A stretch of 51,464 bases of DNA from Micrococcales bacterium (GCA_009777345.1 WRMB01000024.1:1-51464), one strand, 5' to 3'; positions 17,587 through 26,777 are shown, numbered from the stretch's first letter. Made by a program: numbers and translations. The notes: generated by a model from the sequence alone, not told the origin.

Positions 17587-18684
17587 ATGGCGCGGACTGC
17601 GGTGAGCATCGTCATCCCGGTGTGGAACCTGGAGCAGGTGACGCAGGCCTGTCTGGACGCCCTGGCGCCGACACTGGGCCAGGACGACCAGGTGGTCGTG
17701 GTGGACAACGGGTCGAGCGACGGTACCGCGGCGCTGCTGGCGGGGTACGACTGGGTCGAGGTCGTCAGCCACGAGCAGAACCTGGGGTTCGCCGGGGGGT
17801 GCAACGCGGGGGCCGAGCGGGCCCGCAACCCGATCACCGTCTTCCTCAACAACGACACGCTGCCGGTGGGGCGGTGGATCGAGCCGCTGGTCGCACCCTT
17901 CGCCGACCCGGACGTGGGGGCGACCGGGCCGATGAGCAACTTCGTCTCTGGGTCCCAGCTGCACGAGGCGTCCTACGGGGCAGCGGTGCGCGGGATGAAG
18001 GACGTGCGCCGGATCGCCCAGGCCGCGATGACCGAGGGGCGGGGCCGGACCTGGCCGACGCACCGGCTGGTCGGTTTCGCCCTGGCGCTGCGGACCGAGC
18101 TGTTCGCGCAGGTCGGCGGGTTCGACGAGTCGTTCGAGACCGGGGGCTACGAGGACGACGAGCTGTGCCGTCGGCTGCAGGCCGCGGGGGCGCGGCTGCT
18201 GGTCGTGGCCGGTTCCTACGTCTACCACCTGGGTCACGCCACCTTCGACGGCAACGGCCTGGACTGGGCCGGGATCGAGCTGCGCAACCGGGCGGTCATG
18301 CTGGCCAAGGCCCAGGAGATACCGGTGCTGTCCCTGGTGGTCGACTGTGCCGACGGGTTCGCCGAGTCGGCCCGTTCCCTGGTCGAGCTGGTCGACCTGG
18401 TCCGGCTGCAGGCCCAGCTGGTGCTGGTCGAGCACGGTGACGGGGTGGCCCGGTCGCTGGCCCAGCAGGTGAGCGGTGACGTCGTCGTGGTCGAGTGCCC
18501 GCCCGACCCCGGGCACCCGGTCGACGGGGTGCGGCGCGGTCTGGCCGCCGCCACCGGCCGCCGTCGGGTGTCGGTCCGCTCGGGCGAGGCCGTGGACGCC
18601 GCCGCCCTGCGCGAGTTCGCCGCCGACCCGTCCGCCGACTTCACCGCCCGCCACGTCGGGACGGCCCGCCTCCCGGTGGGCTGA
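17587..18684 (+). CDS. Family 2 glycosyltransferase
   Basis: A 365-residue cytoplasmic GT-A glycosyltransferase. VSIVIPVWNLEQVTQACLDA starts the nucleotide-sugar fold. VVDNGSSDGTAALL and LGFAGGCNAGAERARN follow, with the metal-binding acidic pair in FLNNDT (about residue 85). The acceptor-side motif is GGFDESFETGGYEDDELC (about residue 178). The C-terminal 130 residues form a second, unassigned domain. The order resembles the rhamnosyl/galactofuranosyl-type GT2 group. The sugar is unknown. GGAGG lies six bases before ATG 17587. It is divergent from the aminotransferase and heads the glycan genes beside fliC. Confidence 0.85.
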   Translation: MARTAVSIVIPVWNLEQVTQACLDALAPTLGQDDQVVVVDNGSSDGTAALLAGYDWVEVVSHEQNLGFAGGCNAGAERARNPITVFLNNDTLPVGRWIEPLVAPFADPDVGATGPMSNFVSGSQLHEASYGAAVRGMKDVRRIAQAAMTEGRGRTWPTHRLVGFALALRTELFAQVGGFDESFETGGYEDDELCRRLQAAGARLLVVAGSYVYHLGHATFDGNGLDWAGIELRNRAVMLAKAQEIPVLSLVVDCADGFAESARSLVELVDLVRLQAQLVLVEHGDGVARSLAQQVSGDVVVVECPPDPGHPVDGVRRGLAAATGRRRVSVRSGEAVDAAALREFAADPSADFTARHVGTARLPVG

Positions 18685-18795
18685 CCACGGCGCCGCCCAC
18701 CAGCCCGTTACGACGGTCCAGACGCCGCTACGACGGCAGTATCCGTCGCAGCGGCGCCCGAACCGCAACGGCCTTGGAGCGCCCTCGGCGGCGGC

Positions 18796-19599
18796 TCAGT
18801 CGGGTGGGCCGACCAGACGGCGGCGCAGGGCTTCGACCTGGGCGACGGCGGCGGCATGGGCGAGGTCCTGGTCGTGCAGGACGCGGTCGGAGTAGTGGCC
18901 GCCGAGGGCGTGCAGCGGTTCGACCGTCTCGGTGACGGGGCGGCGGGCGCACAACAGGTAGAAGTACAGGTACTGCTCGGGGGCCAGGGGGCAGAGGTTG
19001 AGCGTCCCGGTCTCGACCGGACCCTCGACGGACAGGACCGATGCGGGGGCCAGCACCACTGACTTCCACGTGGCCTGGAAGTACGGTTCGACATGGGCGA
19101 ACCGGGGGCGGACCAGGTCGACCAGCTCGTCGTAGGTGAACTGGTGCAGGTGGAAGTGGTTGTCCTGGACGAACTCGGTGTCGTTCGGCGTGGACAGCAC
19201 GAAGAGCCCGTCCGGTGCTAGCACCCGGTCGACCTCGGCCACGAACGCCGCGTAGTCGGCGACGTGCTCGATGGTCTCGAAGCTGACCACGACGTCCACG
19301 GCGTCGTCGGCCAGGGGAATGGCCATGGCGTCACCGACCCGGAACTCGTTGTTGTCCGTGCCGTACACCTCCTGGGCGTAGGCGACGGCCGTGGCGCTGA
19401 CGTCGACCCCGGTGACGTGCGCGGCGCTCTGCGACAGCAGGTGCGTGCCGTACCCGGAACCGGAGGCGATATCGAGCACCCGCCGTCCGGTCACCAGCGG
19501 GGCCGCCGCCAGGTAGCGGGTGACGTGCTCGGCGTACAGGAGGCTCCCGGCGTGCACCTCGGGGACCATCCGCTCGCCGTCGTTGTCGATCAGGGCCAT
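18796..19599 (-). CDS. SAM-dependent methyltransferase, glycan cluster copy 1
   Basis: A 267-residue class I methyltransferase. ERMVPEVHAGSLLYAEHVTRY leads into motif I VLDIASGSGYGTHLL (about residues 41-55). VTGVDVSATAVAYA, VGDAMAIPLADDAVDVVVSF and the FETIEH segment follow, typical of UbiE/type-11 enzymes acting on sugars or lipids. The C-terminal domain contains CPLAPEQYLYFYLLCARRPV. It is close to the gene at 20649-21515, with most of the first 200 residues alike. ATG 19599 has GAGGAT upstream. It sits downstream of and co-directional with a GT2, so methylation of a glycan is likely. Confidence 0.85.
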   Translation of the reverse strand: MALIDNDGERMVPEVHAGSLLYAEHVTRYLAAAPLVTGRRVLDIASGSGYGTHLLSQSAAHVTGVDVSATAVAYAQEVYGTDNNEFRVGDAMAIPLADDAVDVVVSFETIEHVADYAAFVAEVDRVLAPDGLFVLSTPNDTEFVQDNHFHLHQFTYDELVDLVRPRFAHVEPYFQATWKSVVLAPASVLSVEGPVETGTLNLCPLAPEQYLYFYLLCARRPVTETVEPLHALGGHYSDRVLHDQDLAHAAAVAQVEALRRRLVGPPD

Positions 19600-19651
19600 A
19601 GTTCGCATCCTCGGTGTGCAGGGTTCGTGACAGAGTGGCTCAGGCCGGGCC

Positions 19652-20500
19652 TCACCGGGCCGGGCCGGTCGGGTCGGGCACGGCGAAAGCGCCGGCCTTG
19701 CGGTGGGGGTTCGGGCGGGCGTTCGTACCGTCGGTCGAGATGTACTCGGGGATGTACCGCCCCTCCCACCGCCGGGTGAACAGGGCCCCGTTCTCGGCCA
19801 GAGCGGAATACCGTTCGGGGCCGGACTTCGACTCGTGGTGCACCAGGGTGGAACGTGGTTCGTAGACCACCCGCAGGCCCCGCGCACCGGCGGTCAGGCA
19901 CAGGTCGGCGTCTTCCTGGCTGTTCCAGTACTCGGTGAGAAAACCGCCGACGTCCTCGAAGAACGAACGGCGCACCGCCATGAGCGCACCGGTGACGATA
20001 TCGACGTCCCGCCGGGTCTCCTGTTCCGGCGGCACGCCGTAGGGATAGTGCACCGTGACCAGCTGGCCCTGGGACAGGATGGCCCGCACCCCGGCGTGCT
20101 GCACCGTGCCGTCGGGGAACAGCAGCCGGGCGCCGACGATCGCCACGTCGGGTTCGTCGTCGAGGATGGTGAGCAGGGGTTCGAGCCAGCCGTCGCGGGC
20201 TTCGACGTCGTTGTTGCAGAACACCAGGTGGCGTCCGCGGGCGGTTCGTGCTCCCTGGTTGGATCCTTCGGCGAACCCCAGGTTGGTGGTGTTGCGCACG
20301 ATCTGTATGTCGCCGTCCAGCTGGTCCAGCAGCTGGCCGGTGGCGTCGGTCGAACCGTTGTCCACCAGTACGACCTCGTACAGTGCCGGGTCGGTGTGCT
20401 CGGCGATGGAGGCCAGGCAGCCGGCGGTGTACTCGACCTGGTTGAACAGGGGGATGATGATGCTGGCCGCGAACCGTGGTGCGGTGTGCTGGCTGGTCAT
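19652..20500 (-). CDS. Family 2 glycosyltransferase
   Basis: A 282-residue GT-A enzyme: ASIIIPLFNQVEYTAGCLAS, VVLVDNGSTDATGQLL, LGFAEGSNQGARTARG, the DxD-like FCNNDVEARDGW (about residue 95), and the acceptor motif GGFLTEYWNSQEDADLCLTA (about residue 190). It resembles bacterial GT2 rhamnosyl/N-glycosyl transferases that extend surface glycans. GGAGGA lies about 11 bases before ATG 20500. It is between two methyltransferase paralogues on the same strand, and 52 bases separate it from the next one. Confidence 0.85.
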   Translation of the reverse strand: MTSQHTAPRFAASIIIPLFNQVEYTAGCLASIAEHTDPALYEVVLVDNGSTDATGQLLDQLDGDIQIVRNTTNLGFAEGSNQGARTARGRHLVFCNNDVEARDGWLEPLLTILDDEPDVAIVGARLLFPDGTVQHAGVRAILSQGQLVTVHYPYGVPPEQETRRDVDIVTGALMAVRRSFFEDVGGFLTEYWNSQEDADLCLTAGARGLRVVYEPRSTLVHHESKSGPERYSALAENGALFTRRWEGRYIPEYISTDGTNARPNPHRKAGAFAVPDPTGPAR

Positions 20501-20540
20501 GTGTCACTGTCCTCCTCCGTCGAACCGCTCATATCCTGGT

Positions 20541-20592
20541 GACGGTTCCTAATGTCTTGCGGGTCTGACCAGGCAAGACATTAGGAACCGTC
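20541..20592. repeat. Perfect hairpin between methyltransferase and glycosyltransferase
   Basis: Perfect 20-base arms (GACGGTTCCTAATGTCTTGC and its reverse complement) enclose a 12-base loop that itself contains GGTC-T-GACC. It lies 3' of the methyltransferase gene on the minus strand. A weaker relative, GGTTCCTACTGTCTTG, is at 23251 after another gene, so it may serve as a terminator or belong to a repeat family. Confidence 0.85.
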
Positions 20593-20650
20593 CCCACTGT
20601 CTCCTGGAACCGTCCCCACTGTCTCCTGGAACCGTCCCCACTGTCCCGTT
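20584..20650. repeat. 22-bp direct repeats, about three copies
   Basis: GGAACCGTCCCCACTGTCTCCT occurs at 20584 and 20606 exactly, and partially at 20628. The first unit overlaps the right arm of the hairpin, so the array grew from the hairpin edge. It abuts the methyltransferase stop codon. Confidence 0.85.
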
Positions 20651-21515
20651 ACCGTCGGCGGGCCTTGGTGCGCGGGCGGGGTGGCGGGGCGGTGGCCAGG
20701 CGGCGACGCAGGGTGTTGACCTCGTTGACGGCGTCGGCGGCCACGGTGGCGGCATGGTTCAGGGCGGTGGCCTGGGCCAGGTACTGCTCCTGCATGAGGC
20801 GGTAAGAATGGTGCTCGCCCAGGGCCAGCAGGGGTTCGACGGTCTCGGTGACGGGGCGACGGGCGCACAGCAGGTAGAAGAACAGGTACTGCTCGGGGGC
20901 CAGGGGGCAGAGGTTGAGCAGCCCGGCCTCGAACGGGCCCTCGGCGTCCAGGGTGGACGCGGGGGCCAGCACCACCGCCTTCCACACGGCCTGGAAGTAC
21001 GGTTCGACGTACGCGAACCGGGGTTGCACCAGGCCGACCAGCTCGTCGTGGACGAACTGGTGCGTGTGGAAGGGGTTGCCCTGGGGGGCGTCGGTATCGT
21101 TCGGCGTCGACAGCACGAAGAGCCCGTCGGGCACCAGCACCCGGTCGACCTCGGCCACGAACGCCGCGTAGTCGTCGAGGTGCTCGATGGTCTCGAAGCT
21201 GACCACGACGTCCACCGCGTCGTCCGGCAGGGGGATAGCGGTGGCGTCGCCGACACGGAACTCGTTGTTGTCCGTGCCGTACGTCTCCTGGGCGTAGGCG
21301 GCGGCCGTCGCGCTGACGTCGACCCCGGTGACGTGCGCGGCGCTCTGCGACAGCAGGTGCGTGCCGTACCCCGAACCGGAGGCGATATCGAGCACCCGCC
21401 GTCCGGCCACCAGCGGGGCCGCCGCCAGGTAGCGGGTGACGTGCTCGGCATAGGTGAGGGTCCCGGCGTGCGTCTGGGGGACCATCCGTTCGCCGTCGTT
21501 GTCGATCAGGCCCAT
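20649..21515 (-). CDS. SAM-dependent methyltransferase, glycan cluster copy 2
   Basis: A 288-residue paralogue of the enzyme at 18796. Motif I is VLDIASGSGYGTHLL, followed by VTGVDVSATAAAYA, VGDATAIPLPDDAVDVVVSF and CPLAPEQYLFFYLLCARRPV. It differs mainly in the C-terminal 50 residues, which end in a basic Pro/Arg tail (PPPRPRTKARRR). GAGGAG lies seven bases before ATG 21515. Its divergent neighbour is the glycosyltransferase at 21673. Two closely related enzymes side by side suggest duplication followed by a change of methylation position; that is inference. Confidence 0.85.
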   Translation of the reverse strand: MGLIDNDGERMVPQTHAGTLTYAEHVTRYLAAAPLVAGRRVLDIASGSGYGTHLLSQSAAHVTGVDVSATAAAYAQETYGTDNNEFRVGDATAIPLPDDAVDVVVSFETIEHLDDYAAFVAEVDRVLVPDGLFVLSTPNDTDAPQGNPFHTHQFVHDELVGLVQPRFAYVEPYFQAVWKAVVLAPASTLDAEGPFEAGLLNLCPLAPEQYLFFYLLCARRPVTETVEPLLALGEHHSYRLMQEQYLAQATALNHAATVAADAVNEVNTLRRRLATAPPPRPRTKARRR

Positions 21516-21672
21516 AGCAGGCTCCTCGAACGTTCGGGGCGCGGTCCGTGTCTCATGCGTCACCTGATCGGCCCAGACCGGTGCGGGATGAGAGATCGTC
21601 GCGATCTGGCTCAGAGTCCGCGACGCTGAGCCGATCGGGTGGTGGAGACCCGAGACCCCTGGAGTGACGTAT

Positions 21673-23217
21673 ATGAGCAAGAAGCGTCTGACCATCTCCG
21701 TCGTCCTCATCGTCAAGGACGAGGAAGACGTACTGGCCGACTGTCTGGACTCTGTCCGCTGGGCGGACGAGATCGTCGTGTACGACACCGGTTCTACAGA
21801 CACCACCCGTGAGATCGCCCGCCGGTACACCGACACCGTGATCGAGGGGTACTGGGACGACGACTTCGCCGCGGCCCGCAACCGCGCGCTGGAGCACGCC
21901 ACCGGGGACTGGGTGCTGTCGGTCGACGCCGACGAGGTCTTCGAGTCCCAGGGCTCGACCCTGCGCAAACGCCTGTCGCAGGCCACCGAGGACACCTACG
22001 GGATACGCATCGTCAACACCGGGGCGTCCAGCGTGGACGGGACGTTCGAGTTCACCGCCAAACGGGTGTTCCGCCGCGCCGGCCACCACTGGGTGGGGCA
22101 CCTGCACGAGCAGATCGCCACAGTCGACGGCCAGGTCACCGCAGGCGGGGTGCTGGGCGGGATCCGGCTGCGGCACTCCGGGTACGCCGACGCCGACCGG
22201 CTGAACAACGAGAAGTCCGAGCGCAACACCACCCTGGCCCGGGACCAGCTGGCCGCCGCCCAGCAGGCCGGCGACGCCGCCGGGGAGGCCGCGGCCCGGG
22301 TGCACCTGTCCCGGTCGCTGGTGATGAGCCACGAGTTCGCCGAGTCGGCGCAGGTGGCCGAAGAAGCCTGGGCGGCGGCGGACCGGCTGAGCGACCAGCT
22401 GGTCCAGGCCCTGGCCTTCACCCAGTACAAGATGTGCCTGTCCCGGCCGGACGTCGACACCGACACCGCCGCTCGGTGGGTCGAACGGTGGCGCACCTTC
22501 CAGCCGGACAACGCCGCCGTGGACATCGCCGCCGCCGAGGTCTACCAGCAGGCCGGTGACGCCGAGGCCGGTCTGGCCGCGCTGGACCGGGTCCCCACCG
22601 TCTCCCGCGACGGCTCCGGCGGCGAGCTGCGCCGCTCGTCGGCGGTCAACCTGGAGATCTCGTTGCTGGCCACCGCCGGGCGTCCCGACGACGCCCTGGA
22701 GGTCGCCCGCCGGGCGGTGCGTTCCGGCGACGGCGACCCGTGGCCGGTGGTGATCCTGCAGCTGCTGGGCCAGGACGCGGTGCGCTCGCTGCTGCCAGAC
22801 CTGACCGACGAGCAGTGGCGCCGCTGGGCGCTGCTGTCGGTCAACGACAGCGGACGCCAGGCCCTGCAGGTGCTAGAGCTGATGGACGAGCACCGGCCCG
22901 GGGACGGCACGGTGCTGGCCAGCGCCGCCCGCCTGGCCGGGTTGCACGGACTGGAGGTCGCCGCCGAGTGGGACGCCCGGCTGCGTCGTCACGGTCTGGG
23001 GGAGCTGTCGGTCCTGGTGACCTTCGCCGCCGACCACCGGGCCGCCCCCGGCGACCGGGCGGTCGCCGCGGCCCTGGCCTTCTCGGCCTACGCCGACGAG
23101 CGGGCCCTGCCCCACCTCGAGGACGCCCTGGACCGGGTGCCCACCCAGGGGCGGCGTGAGCTGGCCCAGGCGCTGGAGATCGTCGCACCAGGACTGGTCA
23201 CCTTCGCGTCCGACTGA
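21673..23217 (+). CDS. Family 2 glycosyltransferase with TPR-like C-terminus
   Basis: A 514-residue protein. The N-terminal 220 residues are a WaaE/SunS-like GT2 domain: [53 protein letters not shown], then the metal site DADEVFE (about residue 85) and HLHEQI. The rest is helical with repeated AEEAW / [10 protein letters not shown] / ALEVARRAV pairs, like TPR units. Such GT2-TPR proteins glycosylate proteins or peptides in several systems, including flagellins. It is immediately upstream of fliC on the same strand. I chose ATG 21673 (GGAG eight bases before) over GTG 21664. Confidence 0.8.
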   Translation: MSKKRLTISVVLIVKDEEDVLADCLDSVRWADEIVVYDTGSTDTTREIARRYTDTVIEGYWDDDFAAARNRALEHATGDWVLSVDADEVFESQGSTLRKRLSQATEDTYGIRIVNTGASSVDGTFEFTAKRVFRRAGHHWVGHLHEQIATVDGQVTAGGVLGGIRLRHSGYADADRLNNEKSERNTTLARDQLAAAQQAGDAAGEAAARVHLSRSLVMSHEFAESAQVAEEAWAAADRLSDQLVQALAFTQYKMCLSRPDVDTDTAARWVERWRTFQPDNAAVDIAAAEVYQQAGDAEAGLAALDRVPTVSRDGSGGELRRSSAVNLEISLLATAGRPDDALEVARRAVRSGDGDPWPVVILQLLGQDAVRSLLPDLTDEQWRRWALLSVNDSGRQALQVLELMDEHRPGDGTVLASAARLAGLHGLEVAAEWDARLRRHGLGELSVLVTFAADHRAAPGDRAVAAALAFSAYADERALPHLEDALDRVPTQGRRELAQALEIVAPGLVTFASD

Positions 23218-23250
23218 GCCGAGGGGCGAGAATCGCGTGGCGACGGTGCA

Positions 23251-23286
23251 GGTTCCTACTGTCTTGCAGGCAGGACAGCAGGAACC
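23251..23286. repeat. Imperfect hairpin after the glycosyltransferase
   Basis: GGTTCCTACTGTCTTG and CAGGACAGCAGGAACC pair with two mismatches around a CAGG loop. The sequence is related to the hairpin at 20541. It lies 34 bases after the stop and may end the transcript before fliC. Confidence 0.7.
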
Positions 23287-23305
23287 ATCCCTACCGCCCT
23301 ACCAT

Positions 23306-23327
23306 CCCCCCTTTGAGGGGGTTTCGA
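23306..23327 (+). terminator. Short hairpin with T run before fliC
   Basis: CCCCCC-TTTGA-GGGGG is followed by TTTCGATAT, a small Rho-independent-like hairpin. It should separate the glycosyltransferase transcript from fliC. The remaining 220 bases to fliC must hold its promoter. I found no confident sigma-28 match there. Confidence 0.5.
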
Positions 23328-23549
23328 TATGCGGCGGACGTGGCTTCAGGGTGGTGCCGGGGTCCGGTCGGGGCCTCCAGACGAGCGAAAGCCCCTGTTC
23401 ATGTCGTGGGCTTGTGGGCGCTGACCTGGGACTATGCTGCTTCACCCATTTGGCTACCACATGAAGTCTCAGTGCGGAAGGCGTTGTTCCGATTGAACCA
23501 GACGTGCCCACGGAAGGGCCGCCGACCCAAGTCAAGGAGGAAGATAATC

Positions 23550-24419
23550 ATGGGTCTCTCAGTGAACACCAACGTCGCGGCGATCAACGCCTACCGCAAC
23601 CTCTCCGCCACGCAGACTTCGCTGTCGAAGTCGCTGGAGAAGCTGTCGTCTGGTTTCCGGATCAACCGGGCCGCTGACGACGCTGCTGGTCTGGCCATCT
23701 CGGAGGGCCTGCGCTCGCAGATCTCCGGCCTGACCCAGGCTGCCCGCAACGCCCAGGACGGTATCTCCGTCGTGCAGACCGCTGAGGGTGCGCTGACCGA
23801 GGTCCACTCGATCCTGCACCGGATGCGCGACCTGGCCGTCCAGGCTGCCAACGACTCCAACTCCGAAGCGGCTCGCTCGAACATCACGACCGAGGCCAAC
23901 CAGCTGAGTGCGGAGCTGGACCGGATCGCGAAGTCCACGAACTTCAACGGCACCACCCTGCTGGACAAGGTCTCGGGTGGTACCGGTGCGGTCATGAACT
24001 TCCAGGTCGGCGCCGACGGCGACGCCAACAGCCGGATCGCCGTGGACCTGACCTCGGCCAACGTGGCCTCGGTCGCCAACGCGGTGTCCTTCGCCGCGAC
24101 CGCGACCACGACCACCGGTCTGAACATGTTCTCCCACGTCTCGGCCCAGGCCGCGATCAGCGCGATCGACGCTGAGATCTCCAAGATCTCGACCGCCCGT
24201 GCGAACCTCGGTGCGTACCAGAACCGGTTCGAGCACACGATCAACAGCGTGAACGTGGCTGTGGAGAACCTGTCGGCCTCCGAGTCGCGTATCCGTGACA
24301 CGGACATGGCCAGCGAGATGGTGAACTTCACCAAGTCGCAGATCCTGTCCCAGGCGGGTACCGCCATGCTGGCCCAGGCCAACGCCATCCCGCAGGGCGT
24401 CCTGAAGCTGCTCGGCTGA
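23550..24419 (+). CDS. fliC: Flagellin
   Basis: A 289-residue flagellin, the filament subunit exported through the flagellar secretion channel. The N-terminal D0/D1 region (MGLSVNTNVAAINAYRNLSA, LEKLSSGFRINRAADDAAGL, AQDGISVVQTAEGALTEVH) and the C-terminal D1/D0 region (RANLGAYQNRFEHTINSV, SRIRDTDMASEMVNFTK, QANAIPQGVLKLLG) are complete. The variable D2/D3 insert is only about 60 residues, so this is a short flagellin. AAGGAGG lies nine bases before ATG 23550. The wobble positions are less extreme in GC than the neighbours, typical of a very highly expressed gene. Confidence 0.97.
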   Translation: MGLSVNTNVAAINAYRNLSATQTSLSKSLEKLSSGFRINRAADDAAGLAISEGLRSQISGLTQAARNAQDGISVVQTAEGALTEVHSILHRMRDLAVQAANDSNSEAARSNITTEANQLSAELDRIAKSTNFNGTTLLDKVSGGTGAVMNFQVGADGDANSRIAVDLTSANVASVANAVSFAATATTTTGLNMFSHVSAQAAISAIDAEISKISTARANLGAYQNRFEHTINSVNVAVENLSASESRIRDTDMASEMVNFTKSQILSQAGTAMLAQANAIPQGVLKLLG

Positions 24420-24448
24420 CGGAACCTGACCTGATGGTCGACACGTCG

Positions 24449-24477
24449 GTGGTGGCGGGGCGCCACCCCGCCACCAC
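24449..24477 (+). terminator. fliC: Hairpin after fliC
   Basis: A perfect 12-base-pair stem (GTGGTGGCGGGG with its complement) closes a CGCCA loop 30 bases after the fliC stop. No long T run follows, so it could attenuate rather than end transcription and stabilise the fliC message above fliD. Confidence 0.65.
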
Positions 24478-24511
24478 TGGCGTATCTCGGAACTAGCGTA
24501 CGGAGCGAGTC

Positions 24512-25909
24512 ATGGCACAGCAGATCTCAGGGCTGGTCTCTGGTCTGGACACCGCGTCGATCATCAACGCCTTGATGAACGTCGCCAAGCTGCCGCAGAT
24601 GCAGCTGACGGACAAGAAGAACGATCTGTCCCGGCTGGTCACCGCCCTGCAGGCGCTGAACAGCAAGACCTCCTCCCTGGCCGACTCGGCGCAGAAGGCC
24701 GCCGACCCGGCGTCGTGGTCCGTCCTGGGCGCGAAGGCCTCCTCCGACGCCGTCACCGCGAGCGTGCGCCCCAACGCCACGCCGACGTCGGTGACCTTCA
24801 GCGTCGACCAGGTCGCGCAGAGCCAGATCTCCCTGAGCGGCTCGTTCGGCACCGTCGCGGACCTGACCGGCGGCGCCGCGACGCTCTCGCTGAAGGTCGG
24901 CGGCACCGTCACCGAGATCGACGTGACGGGCATCACCAGCCCCGCCGACCTCGCCGCCGCGATCAGCCGCTCCGACGCCGGTGTGGCCGCCTCGATCACC
25001 TCGAGCACCGACTCCTTCGGGACCCAGACCTACCGCCTGCAGCTCACCGGCCAGAACACCGGAGCCGACCAGGCGTTCTCCCTGTACGCCGGTGATGCCG
25101 CCGCCGTGGCGGGCGGCACCGCCACCGAGGTCTCGCTGGTCTCCGCCCGCACCGCCCAGGACGCCCAGGTCACCCTGTGGCCCGGCAGCGCGGCGCAGCA
25201 GAGCCTCACCTCGGCGTCCAACACCTTCACCGACCTGCTCACCGGCCTGGACGTCACCGTCACCCGCGCCAGCACCGACCCGGTCACCATCGACGTGGCC
25301 AGCGATACCGAAGCCCTGACCAAGCTCGGGTCGAACCTGGTCAGCCAGCTCAACCAGGTCCTGTCGGAGATCGCCAGCCAGACGGCGACCAAGACCTCGA
25401 CCGACTCCAAGGGCAACCCGGTGGTCACCGGTGGGGTCCTGTCGGGCAACAGCGGGGTCCGGATGCTGGTGCTGGACCTGACGCAGGCCGGTTCCCGGGA
25501 CGTCGACGGGGTGTCCCCGGCCAGTATCGGGATCACCCTGGGCAAGGACGGCACCTTCACGATCGACGAGGCGAAGCTGGCCACGGCGCTGGCCGAGGAC
25601 CCGTCCCGGGTGCAGGCGGTGCTCAGCGGTATCGCCGAACGGGTCGACCAGGTCGCCACGCGCGCCTCGGACAAGTACGACGGCACCCTGACCGCGCAGA
25701 TCACCAGCACCGACCGGCAGATCAGCGACCTGGGCACCCGGATCACCAGCTGGGACAACGTGCTGGAGGTGCGCCGCAACGCCCTGGAACGGCAGTGGGC
25801 CGCGCTGGAGACGGCGCTGTCGCAGCTGAACTCCCAGTCCAGCTGGCTGTCGTCGATGTCGTCCGCGCTGAGCTCGCTGAGCAGCAGCTCGTCGTCGAGC
25901 AAGTCCTGA
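24512..25909 (+). CDS. fliD: Flagellar filament cap protein
   Basis: A 465-residue hook-associated protein 2. It caps the growing filament and helps flagellin fold at the tip. The N-terminus (MAQQISGLVSGLDTASIINA, LMNVAKLPQMQL) and the C-terminal FliD_C region (DGTFTIDEAKLATALAEDPS, QISDLGTRITSWDNVLEVRR) are typical. The last helix forms the coiled coil QWAALETALSQLNSQSSWL, and the end is a Ser run. The middle carries two predicted beta domains rich in Thr and Ser. It is 92 bases after fliC and 24 bases before fliS. Confidence 0.93.
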   Translation: MAQQISGLVSGLDTASIINALMNVAKLPQMQLTDKKNDLSRLVTALQALNSKTSSLADSAQKAADPASWSVLGAKASSDAVTASVRPNATPTSVTFSVDQVAQSQISLSGSFGTVADLTGGAATLSLKVGGTVTEIDVTGITSPADLAAAISRSDAGVAASITSSTDSFGTQTYRLQLTGQNTGADQAFSLYAGDAAAVAGGTATEVSLVSARTAQDAQVTLWPGSAAQQSLTSASNTFTDLLTGLDVTVTRASTDPVTIDVASDTEALTKLGSNLVSQLNQVLSEIASQTATKTSTDSKGNPVVTGGVLSGNSGVRMLVLDLTQAGSRDVDGVSPASIGITLGKDGTFTIDEAKLATALAEDPSRVQAVLSGIAERVDQVATRASDKYDGTLTAQITSTDRQISDLGTRITSWDNVLEVRRNALERQWAALETALSQLNSQSSWLSSMSSALSSLSSSSSSSKS

Positions 25910-25933
25910 CCCCCCGCGAAGGAGTACCAGTAC

Positions 25934-26380
25934 ATGTATGACGCTCGTTCGGCCTACCTGGCCGACTCGGTGACCACCGTCGGTCCGGCCCGGCTGCTCA
26001 CGATGCTCTACGACCGTCTGCTGCTGGACCTGGACCGCGGGCTGGAGTCGTTGACGGCAGGCAACCGGGTGGCCGGAGCGGCGCACCTGGGGCACGCCCG
26101 GGACATCGTCACCGAGCTGATCTCGTCGCTGGACGTCGAGGCCTGGGACGGCGGGCAGCGCCTGATGTCCGTCTACAGCTATCTGCTGGTCGGGCTGATC
26201 GAGGCCGCGGCCAGCGGCGACCCGACCAAGGCCGCCGAGTGCCGCGAGCTGGTCGTGCCGCTGGTCGAAGCCTGGCACGGTGCCGCGGCGTCCCTGGCCG
26301 ACGAGGCCCAGGCCTCCCGGGCCAGCGCCACCACCCAGGCCGCGGACGAGATCGGCTCCACCATGCTCGGCGTCGGCTGA
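25934..26380 (+). CDS. fliS: Flagellin export chaperone
   Basis: A 148-residue helical FliS: tyrosine near the start (MYDARSAYLADSVTTVGPAR), LLTMLYDRLLLDLDRGLESL, an AHLGHARDIVTELISSLDVE helix and MSVYSYLLVGLIEAA. FliS binds the C-terminus of free flagellin and prevents early polymerisation. GGAG lies nine bases before ATG 25934. It is directly between fliD and the FliT-like gene. Confidence 0.93.
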   Translation: MYDARSAYLADSVTTVGPARLLTMLYDRLLLDLDRGLESLTAGNRVAGAAHLGHARDIVTELISSLDVEAWDGGQRLMSVYSYLLVGLIEAAASGDPTKAAECRELVVPLVEAWHGAAASLADEAQASRASATTQAADEIGSTMLGVG

Positions 26381-26383
26381 GTC

Positions 26384-26758
26384 ATGACCGCGACGGACGG
26401 CCGGTCAGTGGCCGGTCTCGACACGACAGGCGTCGGTCCGGTCGGCCTCGACATGGCCTGGGCCGAGGCCCTGACCACCCTCGAGACGGACGTCGCCACC
26501 GCCGAGGCGATGCTCGACCACGACCACCTGCCGACCGAGGAGGCCGTCGCCCGCCTGGCGGCGTGGCGGCCCCCGACCGGTCTGGGCCCCCTGCCGACCG
26601 GGCTGCTCGACCGGGCCCAGGCCCTGGCCGACCGGCAGCGCTCGGTCGTCGAGGCGATCACCCGCGCGATGATCGCCAACCGGCGCCATATGGTCGTCCT
26701 GGACGAGACGAGCACACCACCGCCGTCCCCACCGGTCTACCTGGACGCCGAAGGCTGA
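26384..26758 (+). CDS. FliT-like small flagellar protein
   Basis: A 124-residue protein starting 3 bases after fliS. It is predicted helical (WAEALTTLETDVATAEAML, LLDRAQALADRQRSVVEAITR), with a proline-rich tail. The position after fliS and the three-helix character suit a FliT-type chaperone of FliD, but I see no diagnostic motif. A strong terminator follows, so it closes the fliD-fliS transcript. Confidence 0.6.
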   Translation: MTATDGRSVAGLDTTGVGPVGLDMAWAEALTTLETDVATAEAMLDHDHLPTEEAVARLAAWRPPTGLGPLPTGLLDRAQALADRQRSVVEAITRAMIANRRHMVVLDETSTPPPSPPVYLDAEG

Positions 26759-26777
26759 CCCGGTAGACCTCGACGAG

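Noticed and set aside
17425..18768. Upstream continuation of the aminotransferase frame on the minus strand
   Set aside because: It is antisense to the glycosyltransferase at 17587; the promoter and GTG at 17424 mark the real start.
20584..20650. 22-bp repeats as a CRISPR array
   Set aside because: The units are directly joined without spacers and there are no cas genes.
23290..23549. c-di-GMP riboswitch or sigma-28 promoter in front of fliC
   Set aside because: I could not match the conserved aptamer core, nor a paired TAAA/GCCGATAA set of boxes.
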